From contig NZ_JXYA01000002.1 in assembly GCF_000967655.1 (NCBI RefSeq), positions 186,001 through 250,000 of the forward strand: a stretch of 64,000 bases of DNA. The letters run 5' to 3'. This DNA comes from Pseudoalteromonas rubra. GTDB lineage: Bacteria > Pseudomonadota > Gammaproteobacteria > Enterobacterales > Alteromonadaceae. The notes beneath the pieces are model-generated. The model saw nothing but the letters and a program-made list of their open reading frames with translations, ran no database searches and was not told the DNA's origin. Below are positions 29,101 through 37,547 of the stretch, piece after piece (the stretch's first letter is position 1; the number at the start of each line of letters is the position of its first letter). The position numbers and the translations under genes were made by a program.

Positions 29101-30152
29101 GCTTTGGATGTTTCATCTCTGACTTTTTTAAAGGTATCACTTTGAGTCAGATCGCCACCACCAACGTCATTTGCCAGGTCAGTAAGCACGTCGTTGGTAC
29201 TCTTACCTTCTTTACCCGCTATCGTCTGAAGGGATGCAGCGACCTGAATAAGTGCAAGCACACCTTCGTCAATAGACTCTCCCTGACCTACATCTGTAAA
29301 ATCAACTGCGCCGCCAAGAGATAAATCTCCTGTCAGTGAAGCAACGAGCTTGGTATTGCCTATCAGAGCCTTAAGTACCTTGGTACTGGCCTCGCCTACT
29401 TTTGCTGAATCTATTCCCTGTTCTGCTGCTGCATCCAACAACATTTTAACTGCTGTAGAGGTGAAAATAGTTGCATTGGCCGTATATTGGTTATTGTCCC
29501 CATCAGCAAAACTTGGTTGATTTCTAGCTGACGCAGGGCGTGCCGCTGTATTTGGTGAAATGACTTTAACGACGGATAACTCGATGTCGTCTTTATACCA
29601 TTCGCCAAAGTCGATTTTGCCATTGTCTTTTACGATGCCATCACCATTATCTATGGCAACCCCTTCACCACAACCAACGAACGCATCACATTTGACTAAT
29701 GCGTCACCATCTTTGGTTGTCTTGACCGTAATATAAAGTGGCCCACTGAAATTTTCGTCAACGAACAGCTGGAAGAAACCTCGGGGGTCAGTTTTGAAGT
29801 CTGCCGGGTTGGAAGCAACTAGTTTTTCTTCAGCTTTCTTTTTCGCGTCTTCGGTATTGAGTGATTTTTCCGTAGCCGACTCTTCGCCTGCCTGAGTACG
29901 ATATGCAAGGTCAACTATATTACCCTGAGCATCAAGCGTTTTCACACTCACTTGCGCTCCACTCAGTGTGCCCTTAACCGCCTTACCTGATACAGATACA
30001 GAAAAGTTTGCCGTCACTGTACTTTCAACTTCCTGGGGAGTAGTCACAGGAACGTTATTGTCATCATCTTCGAAAAGGCTACAGCCCGAGAGTCCAAGAC
30101 TTAAAGCAATGGTGGATGCCACTGGAGTAAATTTATTTATGCGCTTTGCCAC
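26154..30152 (-). CDS. Giant alanine-rich coiled-coil lipoprotein, function unknown
   Basis: 1332 residues from a GTG. Lipobox GLSGC (Cys24) with +2 Ser suggests the outer membrane. Order of parts: acidic linker (27-45), beta-sandwich resembling a carboxypeptidase-regulatory fold (about 48-150), KCDAFVGCGEG (C-x5-CG) with an acidic DNGDG...DNGKIDFGE loop (about 153-187), a globular helical part (about 215-390), a very long alanine/threonine/glutamine-rich coiled-coil region (about 430-1020), and a beta-rich C-terminal domain (about 1040-1332). The rod could span many tens of nanometres (inference). The Cys pair and acidic loop recur in the 636-residue lipoprotein of the same locus. Not recognised as a named family. 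Confidence 0.85.
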   Translation of the reverse strand: MAKRINKFTPVASTIALSLGLSGCSLFEDDDNNVPVTTPQEVESTVTANFSVSVSGKAVKGTLSGAQVSVKTLDAQGNIVDLAYRTQAGEESATEKSLNTEDAKKKAEEKLVASNPADFKTDPRGFFQLFVDENFSGPLYITVKTTKDGDALVKCDAFVGCGEGVAIDNGDGIVKDNGKIDFGEWYKDDIELSVVKVISPNTAARPASARNQPSFADGDNNQYTANATIFTSTAVKMLLDAAAEQGIDSAKVGEASTKVLKALIGNTKLVASLTGDLSLGGAVDFTDVGQGESIDEGVLALIQVAASLQTIAGKEGKSTNDVLTDLANDVGGGDLTQSDTFKKVRDETSKAAKILVAMVSNDAAALEQALVDAGVSAEDAASVADKVNEAKKKAVDNGATTDEDLNKDVEQVKEQLEDLGNEDVVVPDENDENDVANAALLIEINASSSQLDTTDTDLSQLNATLTDVKALAETLDTKAQAIAYFAAASELNASFEAQKDAIATILSTETTNIDAHIAAAQALVEIDAKYQPTLDLAVTLKEKLTSLVEFNTSLATQIAEQFSNATKVVDEFDVKLDASAQAAASALESATTAKASYTEQETPLQAQVAAVKSAVEQIVDLDTAIAALNLVTSAKTALSGLTDLSQDFSTKATVAVSTATDYKAEADAQGEQVEQATEALQNAQQIKADADTAASSVTSYTSEINTAEETALERKRAFEQQLEDDKELNEALIGQISEQLQILSVPQGEITGYESELVQVKEKGANANTLDGATEYYTAALTLQTTVSVEKQNSWNTTLSGVSTKAQEIVSSATALANRNSDYTSTKDNADALLASTAQTQSKVSTLVSDIDAEVINAASKLTLEQQIAAALKLTQDVILETQDAAAEVTTKQAEFEAAFIAAQSAFNAIENLGTAQQALDAANAAIAAGDAYKQAVANYVALSNAAVTAAQSYKNLVDSREAGQSVIIQTNSEDPTELLALANDLQVKAVAANTAFEQDARPTEAAELKTLSEEKRDDYVADNDYTELGKQGTDKLVNISFVTKEGADAVFNAGEVIYDVVRDIWDSGLDSGNHSGTAPNFPDWTYSYDTDEYKLSLTNTQGDEQIDGIGQVNSGAQSKILFTWSGLLTADSGQKIEIQSADLAECERWSIDAVVTPNASCTILYVDGSIQKVEDARDFDITRAKTFNVVEFVDGQYGFDGVFSSEATAVDAQGNPIALFTNGAIELADVTLSGRSEDIDFTAHFDLRNESDSNDLGLANVILDNFNGYVFKVSLIDESGPLLGDVSINNDTNQPIKVGDVEEVNNGFRIDYINGESIEYTDIDFLGQSNN

Positions 30153-30237
30153 TAGAGGTCTCCTTAAATAGCTTGCGTGTTTTTCTTTATTTATCTGCCT
30201 ATGCGAATGTTTTTGTCAAACAAGACTCTAAGCTAAT

Positions 30238-30267
30238 TTGGGTACTTTGAACTTACAATATACCCAA
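30238..30267. promoter_or_regulatory. Inverted repeat upstream of the giant lipoprotein gene
   Basis: TTGGGTA (30238-30244) and TACCCAA (30261-30267), 16 bases apart, about 90-115 bases upstream of the GTG at 30152. It could be an operator, but arms of 7 bp with a wide gap also arise by chance. Confidence 0.3.
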
Positions 30268-30348
30268 TACTAGTAACAAAGTCATTGCAAACAGCGCCCC
30301 TTTGTAAACAAATATAAAACACAAAAACGATGATTTACAACATAGATT

Positions 30349-30807
30349 TCATTCCTGAGTAGTATAAAGGGTAAATGTGACATTTTTGACATATTCGTTC
30401 CCATTAATCCGGTTAACGGTTTCTACTGTCATTCGCCATTCCATTACGGGTTCACTACATGCCCCAACCATCACTTGTGCAGACCAAAGTGAACTGTCTT
30501 TTTGCTCAAAGAAAACGGGAATTTTCCCCATGTACATTGTTACGCCTTCTAACCAGGCAGCTTTTAACTTCACACCAGGAGCCTGAGTGTTGAAATAAAG
30601 CTCAAATGGCGATTCTGGCCGCAATTTCTCGGTTGCACTCCAAAGTAACATTTCGCCATCGACACAAGGCGAAGCTGCAACACAATTTAAGGAAGTTTGC
30701 GAACTTTCACTTTTTTCTGAACTTTCATGTATAATAGTACTCGGGTCTGAACAGGCCGTCAGGAAAGTGACTAAAAAAACACCAGGTAGTGTGCAAATTT
30801 TCTGCAT
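30349..30807 (-). CDS. Small lipoprotein with FixH/YtkA-like features, divergent from ccoN
   Basis: 152 residues from ATG 30807; the frame stays open to 31059 but the signal peptide MQKICTLPGVFLVTFLTAC marks the start. Lipobox FLTAC (Cys19). After a Ser/Glu-rich linker the mature part has strands around PFELYFNTQAP, the segment MYMGKIPVFFEQ, SAQVMVGACSEPVMEWRMTVE, and YVKNVTFTLYT. The M-G spacing, the final W-x-M-T-V strand and the position next to cbb3 genes recall the FixH/YtkA beta-sandwich, but no alignment was made. It may help oxidase assembly or copper handling (inference). Promoter region shared with ccoN. Confidence 0.7.
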   Translation of the reverse strand: MQKICTLPGVFLVTFLTACSDPSTIIHESSEKSESSQTSLNCVAASPCVDGEMLLWSATEKLRPESPFELYFNTQAPGVKLKAAWLEGVTMYMGKIPVFFEQKDSSLWSAQVMVGACSEPVMEWRMTVETVNRINGNEYVKNVTFTLYTTQE

Positions 30808-31156
30808 AATGCTTAGTGTGTGACATCTTGAAAAGACGTTCAGTGTATGTGGAATTGCTCTTTTCAACCAGCCTTTGGCGTTAAGTTTTGCAATTTGTTT
30901 TGATATTGCGCAATTCGCGTACTCATTAAACAAATGACTCGTACAAAGTTTGATTGATGTCATTATTTTAGGTGTTTGTAGTATCTTTTCGTTTGCAAAA
31001 AAATTATTATTTCCTTGCAAAAATAAGGGTTTCTCAAGCTGGTGAGAGTTTTGTTCCACGGGATGTGACTCGAGCGGGTTTGTTGAAATAAAAAAACAGG
31101 GCCTGTATTACAGGTTAATCATTTCTAATCGCATTAATTGCAGCGGAATCCAGAAA
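30808..31156. promoter_or_regulatory. Divergent promoter region of ccoN and the small lipoprotein
   Basis: 349 bases without a gene. TTGATTGATGTCAT at 30950-30963 matches 8 of 10 defined bases of the Fnr box (TTGAT-N4-ATCAA). A 13-base palindrome CCTGTATTACAGG lies at 31102-31114, about 45 bases before the ccoN start. The stretch also has several A/T runs. Either site could give oxygen control of the oxidase, which would fit fnr being downstream; both are weak on sequence alone. Confidence 0.4.
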
Positions 31157-32590
31157 ATGAGCCAAACAGTAGCATCACAAACTGAGTACAATTATAAGGT
31201 TGTACGCCAATTCGCTATAATGACAGTGATTTGGGGCATCGTTGGCATGGGTGTAGGTGTATTTATCGCGGCGCAACTTGCGTGGCCTGCGTTAAACTTC
31301 GACATTCCATGGTTAACTTACTCTCGACTTCGTCCGTTACACACGAACGCAGTAATCTTCGCATTTGGTACAAGTGCACTATTTGCAACATCTTACTATG
31401 TTGTACAGCGCACGTGTCAGACGCGTTTATTCTCTGACAAGCTAGCCGCTTTCACTTTCTGGGGCTGGCAGGCAATCATTCTTTCAGCAGCCATCACTTT
31501 GCCATTAGGTATCACATCTTCTAAAGAATATGCTGAACTTGAGTGGCCAATCGATATCGCAATTGCTGTTGTTTGGGTCACCTATGCAGTCGTGTTCTTC
31601 GGCACACTGATCAAGCGTAAAGTGTCTCATATCTATGTTGCTAACTGGTTCTATGCAGGCTTCATCATTACCGTTGCAGTGCTGCACATTGTTAACAGCA
31701 TGGCGGTACCTGTATCTCTGACTAAGTCATACTCTATTTATGCGGGTGCAGTAGATGCTATGGTTCAGTGGTGGTACGGTCACAACGCGGTAGGCTTCCT
31801 TCTGACTGCTGGTTTCCTGGGTATGATGTACTACTTCGTACCTAAGCAAGCAGGTCGCCCTGTTTACTCTTACCGTTTATCGGTTGTTCACTTCTGGGCG
31901 CTGGTTTCTCTGTATATTTGGGCAGGTCCTCACCACCTTCACTACACTGCACTACCTGACTGGACTCAGTCTCTGGGTATGGTGATGTCAGTGATCCTGT
32001 TCGTGCCTTCTTGGGGTGGTATGATCAACGGTATCATGACGCTGTCTGGCGCTTGGCACAAACTACGCACCGACCCTGTACTGCGTTTCCTGGTTGTTTC
32101 TCTGTCTTTCTATGGTATGTCTACCTTCGAAGGTCCAATGATGGCAATCAAATCTGTAAACGCATTGTCACACTACACTGACTGGACTGTTGGCCACGTA
32201 CACTCAGGCGCTCTGGGTTGGGTTGCAATGATCTCTATCGGTGCTATCTACCACCTGATCCCTGCACTATTTGGTCACGCTAACATGTACAGCGTTAAAC
32301 TGGTTAACACTCACTTCTGGTTACACACTGTTGGTGTTGTTCTGTACATCGTAGCAATGTGGATCTCAGGTGTAATGCAAGGTCTGATGTGGCGTGCAGT
32401 TAACTCTGACGGTACTTTGATGTACAGCTTCGTACAGTCGCTTGAAGCGTCTAAGCCTTTCTATATCATGCGATTCCTGGGCGGTGTATTCATCGTGGTT
32501 GGTATGCTGGTAATGGCTTACAACGTCTACCGTACAGTGGCAGCTAAGAGTGGCTCTTTGACCACTGATGCTAACACGCAAATGGCTTAA
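31157..32590 (+). CDS. ccoN: cbb3-type cytochrome c oxidase subunit I
   Basis: 477 residues, about 12 transmembrane helices. His ligands of haem b, haem b3 and CuB can be placed in [37 protein letters not shown] and the [14 protein letters not shown] segment. Length and helix pattern are those of CcoN. It is the oxygen-reducing, proton-pumping core of the high-affinity oxidase in the inner membrane. First gene of ccoNOQP. Codon use is strongly biased, as expected for a highly expressed gene. Confidence 0.97.
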   Translation: MSQTVASQTEYNYKVVRQFAIMTVIWGIVGMGVGVFIAAQLAWPALNFDIPWLTYSRLRPLHTNAVIFAFGTSALFATSYYVVQRTCQTRLFSDKLAAFTFWGWQAIILSAAITLPLGITSSKEYAELEWPIDIAIAVVWVTYAVVFFGTLIKRKVSHIYVANWFYAGFIITVAVLHIVNSMAVPVSLTKSYSIYAGAVDAMVQWWYGHNAVGFLLTAGFLGMMYYFVPKQAGRPVYSYRLSVVHFWALVSLYIWAGPHHLHYTALPDWTQSLGMVMSVILFVPSWGGMINGIMTLSGAWHKLRTDPVLRFLVVSLSFYGMSTFEGPMMAIKSVNALSHYTDWTVGHVHSGALGWVAMISIGAIYHLIPALFGHANMYSVKLVNTHFWLHTVGVVLYIVAMWISGVMQGLMWRAVNSDGTLMYSFVQSLEASKPFYIMRFLGGVFIVVGMLVMAYNVYRTVAAKSGSLTTDANTQMA

Positions 32591-32602
32591 GGGGTGTCGA
32601 GT

Positions 32603-33223
32603 ATGAGCAATAATAACTCTACAAATAAACATGAAATCGTCGAGAAGAACGTTGGCCTGATGGCTATCCTGACGGTTTTTGCCATCAGCTTCGGTGCGCT
32701 CGTTGAGATCACACCGCTGATGTTCCAAAAAGACACTACCCAGCCTGTTGATGGCCTGCGCCCGCTCACAGCACTGGAAATGGAAGGTCGTGATATCTAT
32801 GTACGTGAAGGTTGTTACAACTGTCACTCACAGATGGTCCGCCCATTCCGTGACGAAGTTGAGCGTTATGGTCACTACTCTGTAGCTGGTGAATCTGTTT
32901 GGGATCACCCGTTCCAGTGGGGCTCTAAGCGTACAGGTCCAGACCTGGCGCGTGTTGGTCAACGTTATTCTGATGACTGGCACTTTGCCCACTTAATGGA
33001 TCCACGCTCTGTGGTACCTGAGTCAAATATGCCTGGCTACCCTTGGCTCAATGAGAATGTATTGGACGGTCAATTAACCGCTAAGAAACTTGAAGTGTTC
33101 CGTAACTTCGGTGTGCCTTACACCGATGAGGACATTCAAGGTGCTGAAGCCGCAGTAAAGGGCAAAACCGAAATGGAAGCCCTGATTGCCTACCTTCAGC
33201 AACTTGGCACACATTTGAAGTAA
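32603..33223 (+). CDS. ccoO: cbb3-type cytochrome c oxidase subunit II (monohaem)
   Basis: 206 residues from ATG 32603, preceded by AAGGGG; GTG 32594 is in frame but overlaps that site. One N-terminal membrane anchor (about 18-38), then a periplasmic cytochrome c domain with [11 protein letters not shown] (CxxCH) and a distal Met in ESNMPGYPW. It passes electrons from CcoP to CcoN. Twelve bases after ccoN. Confidence 0.97.
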   Translation: MSNNNSTNKHEIVEKNVGLMAILTVFAISFGALVEITPLMFQKDTTQPVDGLRPLTALEMEGRDIYVREGCYNCHSQMVRPFRDEVERYGHYSVAGESVWDHPFQWGSKRTGPDLARVGQRYSDDWHFAHLMDPRSVVPESNMPGYPWLNENVLDGQLTAKKLEVFRNFGVPYTDEDIQGAEAAVKGKTEMEALIAYLQQLGTHLK

Positions 33224-33229
33224 TTTGTT

Positions 33230-33415
33230 ATGGATTACGGCACATACAGAGGCATTTTGACTCTGGTAATTTTAGTACTGTTCATAGTGATTGTTGTGTG
33301 GGCATACAGCAAACGTAGCAAACGTCGTTTTGATGACGCTGCCAATGCCATCTTTGAAGATGAAAAGAAACACAACAACACAATCTCAAACGAGGAAAAG
33401 GAGTCTGAAAAATGA
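33230..33415 (+). CDS. ccoQ: cbb3-type oxidase small subunit CcoQ
   Basis: 61 residues: one transmembrane helix (about 8-26, LTLVILVLFIVIVVWAY) followed by KRSKRRF and a charged tail. Size and layout are typical of CcoQ, which stabilises the CcoP-CcoNO contact. Its last four bases overlap the ccoP start (ATGA). Confidence 0.9.
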   Translation: MDYGTYRGILTLVILVLFIVIVVWAYSKRSKRRFDDAANAIFEDEKKHNNTISNEEKESEK

Positions 33416-34377
33416 CTAGCTTTTGGAGTATTTGGGTCATCGTATTGACCTTGGCGTGTCTGGCTCTGATCTTTGGCCTGCTGCTTTGGAACCTGAAAAA
33501 CTACACAGGTGTTGAAGAAGGCGAAAGTTGTGGTCACGAGTTTGACGGAATCGAAGAACTTAATAACCCACTACCTAAGTGGTGGACTTACATGTTCTTC
33601 GCAACATTTATCTGGTCTGTTTACTATCTTGCTGCTTACCCAGGTCTGGGTAACTTTGCAGGCTTTTTGAACTGGACGAGCTCTAACCAGGGCGTAACGT
33701 CTCTTGAAGAGTCGAAAAAGGCAATTGAAGAAGCCAAAGCAAACGGTCACTGGGTTCAACTTGATAAAGAGTTTGAAGCCGCTGACGAGCGTTTCGGTCC
33801 TATCTTCAAAGCATTTGCTGAGCAAGACATTGAAACTCTGGTAAAAGACCAAAAAGCACTTGAAATTGGTCAGCGCCTGTTTGCACAAAACTGTGCTCAG
33901 TGTCACGGCTCGGATGCACGTGGTGCAATGGGCTTCCCTAACCTGACAGACAATGACTGGTTGTATGGCGGTACGCCTGACAAGATCAAAGAAACACTAC
34001 TGCAAGGTCGTGTTGCTGCGATGCCAGGTTGGCAAGATGCACTGGGCGACCAGGGTATCAAAGAAATGACCGCTTACGTACTGAGCCTATCAGGCCGTAA
34101 AGTGAATCAAAAAGATGCAGCTGCAGGTCAAGCTAAGTTCGCAATGTGTGCGGCCTGTCACGGTATGGACGGTAAAGGCTCTGTTGCCCATAACCTGCCA
34201 TTTGGTGCACCTGACTTGACTGACAACATTTGGTTATACGGTGGTTCTCAACGCGCTGTTGAAGAAACACTGCGTCACGGCCGTGCCGGTGTGATGCCAG
34301 CGTGGAAAGACATTCTGGGCGAAGACAAAGTACACCTGCTAACGGCTTACGTGTACAGCCTCTCTCAGGAGAAATAA
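33412..34377 (+). CDS. ccoP: cbb3-type cytochrome c oxidase subunit III (dihaem)
   Basis: 321 residues. Two N-terminal hydrophobic helices (about 5-25 and 60-80), then two cytochrome c domains with CAQCHGSDARGAMGFPNLTD and CAACHGMDGKGSVAHNLPFG, each followed by a Met ligand (AAMPGW, GVMPAW). It accepts electrons from soluble or membrane cytochrome c and hands them to CcoO. Last oxidase subunit gene; a strong terminator follows. Confidence 0.97.
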   Translation: MTSFWSIWVIVLTLACLALIFGLLLWNLKNYTGVEEGESCGHEFDGIEELNNPLPKWWTYMFFATFIWSVYYLAAYPGLGNFAGFLNWTSSNQGVTSLEESKKAIEEAKANGHWVQLDKEFEAADERFGPIFKAFAEQDIETLVKDQKALEIGQRLFAQNCAQCHGSDARGAMGFPNLTDNDWLYGGTPDKIKETLLQGRVAAMPGWQDALGDQGIKEMTAYVLSLSGRKVNQKDAAAGQAKFAMCAACHGMDGKGSVAHNLPFGAPDLTDNIWLYGGSQRAVEETLRHGRAGVMPAWKDILGEDKVHLLTAYVYSLSQEK

Positions 34378-34406
34378 TCGAATAGATTATAAGTTTATTT
34401 AAGATC

Positions 34407-34436
34407 AAAAAAGCCTCCAATCGGAGGCTTTTTTTT
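34407..34436 (+). terminator. Rho-independent terminator of ccoNOQP
   Basis: AAAAAAGCCTCC (34407-34418), loop AATC, GGAGGCTTTTTT (34423-34434) and two more T. A 12-bp stem with eight T on the plus strand. It separates the oxidase subunits from the assembly genes. Confidence 0.92.
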
Positions 34437-34495
34437 AGGTATTTACCCCCAAATAAGATAGAATATTGCCACTGAAATTAAGCTGTTGAGTCGTT

Positions 34496-34987
34496 ATGAA
34501 CCCTACTCCCTGGTATAAGAATTTTTGGCCTTGGTTTTTAATGTTTTTTCCGCTGGTTACCATCATTGCCTGCGTATTTTTAGTGATCTTTGCTGTCGGT
34601 AATGGTCCGGACATGGTGGTCGACGACTACTACAAAAAAGGCAAAGCCATAAACCTTGAACTCAGCAAGTTCGATAAAGCCAAAGCTTTGTACTTACATG
34701 GTGATATAGATGTCAGTGATGACAGAGTGAGCTTCACCTTCACCAAGGGTGACCACAGCAAAGTCAACGCGCTCAAAGCGTCGTTTTATCACCGTACCGT
34801 GAAAAAATACGATTTTGAAGTCACCCTGCTGGCCAATGCATCCGGTGAATTTACCGCGATTCTGGATGAGCCACATTATGGTGCGTTTACCGTGTTTCTT
34901 GAACCTATGGACCAAAGCTGGAAGCTTAAAGAGAAGCTTCAGTTACCCACTACACAGAAAGTCGCCATTTCTCCAGAATATAAGTAG
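34496..34987 (+). CDS. fixH: FixH/CcoH-like cbb3 oxidase assembly protein
   Basis: 163 residues. One N-terminal transmembrane helix (about 12-36, WFLMFFPLVTIIACVFLVIF), then VVDDYYKKGKAINLE, the usual FixH segment after the anchor, and a small beta-sandwich domain. FixH/CcoH proteins associate with CcoI and the immature oxidase. It starts the assembly gene group, five bases before ccoI. Sequence identity between FixH proteins is low, so the call rests on layout and context. Confidence 0.85.
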   Translation: MNPTPWYKNFWPWFLMFFPLVTIIACVFLVIFAVGNGPDMVVDDYYKKGKAINLELSKFDKAKALYLHGDIDVSDDRVSFTFTKGDHSKVNALKASFYHRTVKKYDFEVTLLANASGEFTAILDEPHYGAFTVFLEPMDQSWKLKEKLQLPTTQKVAISPEYK

Positions 34988-34992
34988 ACACT

Positions 34993-37368
34993 ATGACAAG
35001 CAGTTGTTTTCATTGTCTGGAGCCCGTACCGCCGGGGTTTTCTGCTCATGTACAATTCGAAGGCCAGCCGCAGCCGGTGTGCTGCACTGGCTGTCAGGCG
35101 GTCGCCGAGACCATTCTCGCTCAGGGCATGAGCGACTATTATAAATTTCGTACCGACAGTGCGGGCAAAGTCGAAGAGCTGGTACCCGAGCAGTTAAAAG
35201 AGCTGTTGAGCTATGACAATGCCGACATTCAACAGGATTTTGTCAGCCAGCAAGGCGAATTACAGGAAGTTTTGCTCAGTGTTGAAGGCATAAGCTGCGC
35301 AGCCTGCGCCTGGTTAATTGAGAAGCAACTGCTCGGGCTTAAAGGCGTTGCCCGGGTTGATGTTAACACGTCAACTCACAGAGCCATGATCCTGTGGCAC
35401 CCACAGCATTGTAAGCTCAGTGATATTATCAAGTCACTGCATCAGATTGGCTATAAGGCCTACCCTTTTCAGGCCGATGATGAAGCCGCGCAAAAACAAA
35501 CGGTAGCCAAAGCTTATTTACGCCGACTTGGCGTGGCTGGCCTGATGACCATGCAGGTCATGATGTTTGCATTTGCCATGTATTTTGGCATGTTTTCCGG
35601 CATGGAAGACAATTTCGAACAATACTTCCGCTGGATCAGTTTATTTTTGGCCTCTCCGGTGATCCTGTACTCGGCCATGCCGTTTTTGACCAATGCCATC
35701 AAAGGTCTCAGAGCTAAGCAGCTCAATATGGACTTGCCCGTGTCGCTGGCCATATTTGGTGCCTATGCGGCAAGCTGTTACGCCACTGTGATGTCGGTGG
35801 GCGAAGTCTACTTTGAATCGATTTGTATGTTCACCTTCTTGCTCTTGCTCGGTAAGTACCTGGAGTTCCGGGCCCGACTAAAAGCCAGTGAATTTACAGC
35901 CAACCTGCAAAAACTGCTGCCACTGACCGCGCGTCAGTTATTGCCCGACGGCGAGCAAAAAATCGTCGCAGCAAAGAGCCTGCAACTGAGCGACCAAATC
36001 ATGATCAAGCCCGGCGAAACCATTCCGGCCGATGGCGTATTGATCTCAGGCTCTACCACAGTTGACGAATCTATGATGACGGGCGAGCACCTGCCTGTTA
36101 AGAAGTATCAAACCCATCAAGTCTATGCTGGTACCATCAACCACGATGGGGTGATCACCATTGAAATCAACAAAGTGGGTCAAAACACCCTGCTTAATCA
36201 AATCATTAAGCTGCAACACAATGCCCTGACCAAACGTCCTAAAATCGTTGAAGTCACCGACAAAGTCGCCCAGTGGTTTGTCGCTTGCCTGTTGATATTT
36301 GCCTCTATCACCGCAGTTGCCTGGTATCAGATAGATCCCCCCCACGCATTTTGGGTCACCATCTCGGTATTAGTTGCAACTTGCCCGTGTGCACTGAGCC
36401 TGGCCATCCCGACTGCGCTAACATGCGCCGTGGCCACACTGACCCGAAAAGGAATACTGATAAAAGAAAGCCATGTGCTGGAAACGGTGCCTAAGCTGAC
36501 CAGAATGGCCTTTGACAAAACCGGTACTCTGACCGAGGGGCGCTTCTCTATTGAGTCGGTCAGTGTCCTTAATAAAAACTGGCAGGAATCCGATGTGATG
36601 GCACTGGCTGTTGCGCTGGAGCGCTACTCAGAGCACCCAATCGCCAAGGCTTTTACTGAACTGGTGGTATCTCCCAGGCAGCTGAGTGACGTTGAAGTCA
36701 TCACCGGCAGTGGTGTTAAAGCCCGTTTTGGCGAGCAAAGTGTTGCCATTGGTAAGTCCGCCTGGTTTGGTAATCATAGTTCCTTTGCTCAGGCGACCCT
36801 GTTTGTCGATGATCAGCCCATTGCAGATTTCTATCTGGCAGACAAGGTCAGAAACAGTGCCCCTGAGATCATCAATTATGCCCAGGGACAGGGTCTGAGC
36901 TGCCACTTACTCAGTGGCGACAGCTCCAATGCGGTCAAAGACTTAGCATTAGAGCTAGGACTGGATACTTACAAAAATGCCTGCTCCCCACAGGATAAGC
37001 AAAAGCAGGTCGAATCCTGGTCAGCACAGCAGCACGTTGTTGGCATGGTGGGTGATGGCGTGAACGACAGCCCGGTGTTTAACAGTGCCCATTTATCCAT
37101 TGCAATGGAAACCGGTGCAGATATTTCCAAAAACACCGCCGATGTCGTGTTGCTTAACAGTGACCTTAAATCACTGCAAACCCTGCATCAGGTCGCGAAG
37201 AAAACCAAAACGGTGATAAAACAGAACCTCACTTTGTCACTCTGTTACAATGGCTCTATATTACCGCTCGCCGCGATGGGATTGGTGCCGCCCTGGGTGG
37301 CCGTCATTGGCATGTCTGCGAGCTCAATTCTGGTGATCACTAACTCTTTGAGGTTACTGAAGCTATGA
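34993..37368 (+). CDS. ccoI: Cu+-exporting P-type ATPase for cbb3 oxidase assembly (CcoI/FixI)
   Basis: 791 residues. An N-terminal zinc-finger-like extension (CFHCLEP, CCTGCQAV; about 4-45) precedes the HMA domain with GISCAACAWLIEKQL (CxxC, about 98-102). Eight membrane helices follow. Core motifs: MTGEHLPV, the CPC metal site in VATCPCALSLAIPTAL, DKTGTLTEG with the phosphorylated Asp, HP in SEHPIAKA, and GDGVNDSP. It moves copper across the inner membrane for CuB of CcoN. The N-terminal Cys cluster is typical of the FixI branch and not of CopA. Confidence 0.95.
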   Translation: MTSSCFHCLEPVPPGFSAHVQFEGQPQPVCCTGCQAVAETILAQGMSDYYKFRTDSAGKVEELVPEQLKELLSYDNADIQQDFVSQQGELQEVLLSVEGISCAACAWLIEKQLLGLKGVARVDVNTSTHRAMILWHPQHCKLSDIIKSLHQIGYKAYPFQADDEAAQKQTVAKAYLRRLGVAGLMTMQVMMFAFAMYFGMFSGMEDNFEQYFRWISLFLASPVILYSAMPFLTNAIKGLRAKQLNMDLPVSLAIFGAYAASCYATVMSVGEVYFESICMFTFLLLLGKYLEFRARLKASEFTANLQKLLPLTARQLLPDGEQKIVAAKSLQLSDQIMIKPGETIPADGVLISGSTTVDESMMTGEHLPVKKYQTHQVYAGTINHDGVITIEINKVGQNTLLNQIIKLQHNALTKRPKIVEVTDKVAQWFVACLLIFASITAVAWYQIDPPHAFWVTISVLVATCPCALSLAIPTALTCAVATLTRKGILIKESHVLETVPKLTRMAFDKTGTLTEGRFSIESVSVLNKNWQESDVMALAVALERYSEHPIAKAFTELVVSPRQLSDVEVITGSGVKARFGEQSVAIGKSAWFGNHSSFAQATLFVDDQPIADFYLADKVRNSAPEIINYAQGQGLSCHLLSGDSSNAVKDLALELGLDTYKNACSPQDKQKQVESWSAQQHVVGMVGDGVNDSPVFNSAHLSIAMETGADISKNTADVVLLNSDLKSLQTLHQVAKKTKTVIKQNLTLSLCYNGSILPLAAMGLVPPWVAVIGMSASSILVITNSLRLLKL

Positions 37369-37547
37369 GTATTATTTATATCCTTATTCCGATTGCAATC
37401 TTGTTTGTCATCATCGCGATCGGGGTGTTTTTTTGGGCTGTCAAAAGCGAGCAGTTTTCTGATCTGAATAAGCAGGGCCACAGCATTCTGTTCGAAGACG
37501 ATAAAGAGCAACACAACAAAAGTAATGACCGAGATAAGTCTGTTTAG
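37365..37547 (+). CDS. ccoS: cbb3 oxidase assembly protein CcoS
   Basis: 60 residues: one transmembrane helix (about 3-25), then FFWAVKSEQFSDLNKQGHSILFEDD, in which the F-W-A-x(2)-S-x-Q-F-x-D-L pattern is the CcoS signature. It is needed for cofactor insertion into the oxidase. It overlaps ccoI by four bases and the next gene by 23 bases. Confidence 0.93.
   Translation: MSIIYILIPIAILFVIIAIGVFFWAVKSEQFSDLNKQGHSILFEDDKEQHNKSNDRDKSV

Noticed and set aside
30349..31059. 236-residue reading of the lipoprotein next to ccoN
   Set aside because: The extra 84 residues lack any start signal and would bury the signal peptide that begins at 30807.
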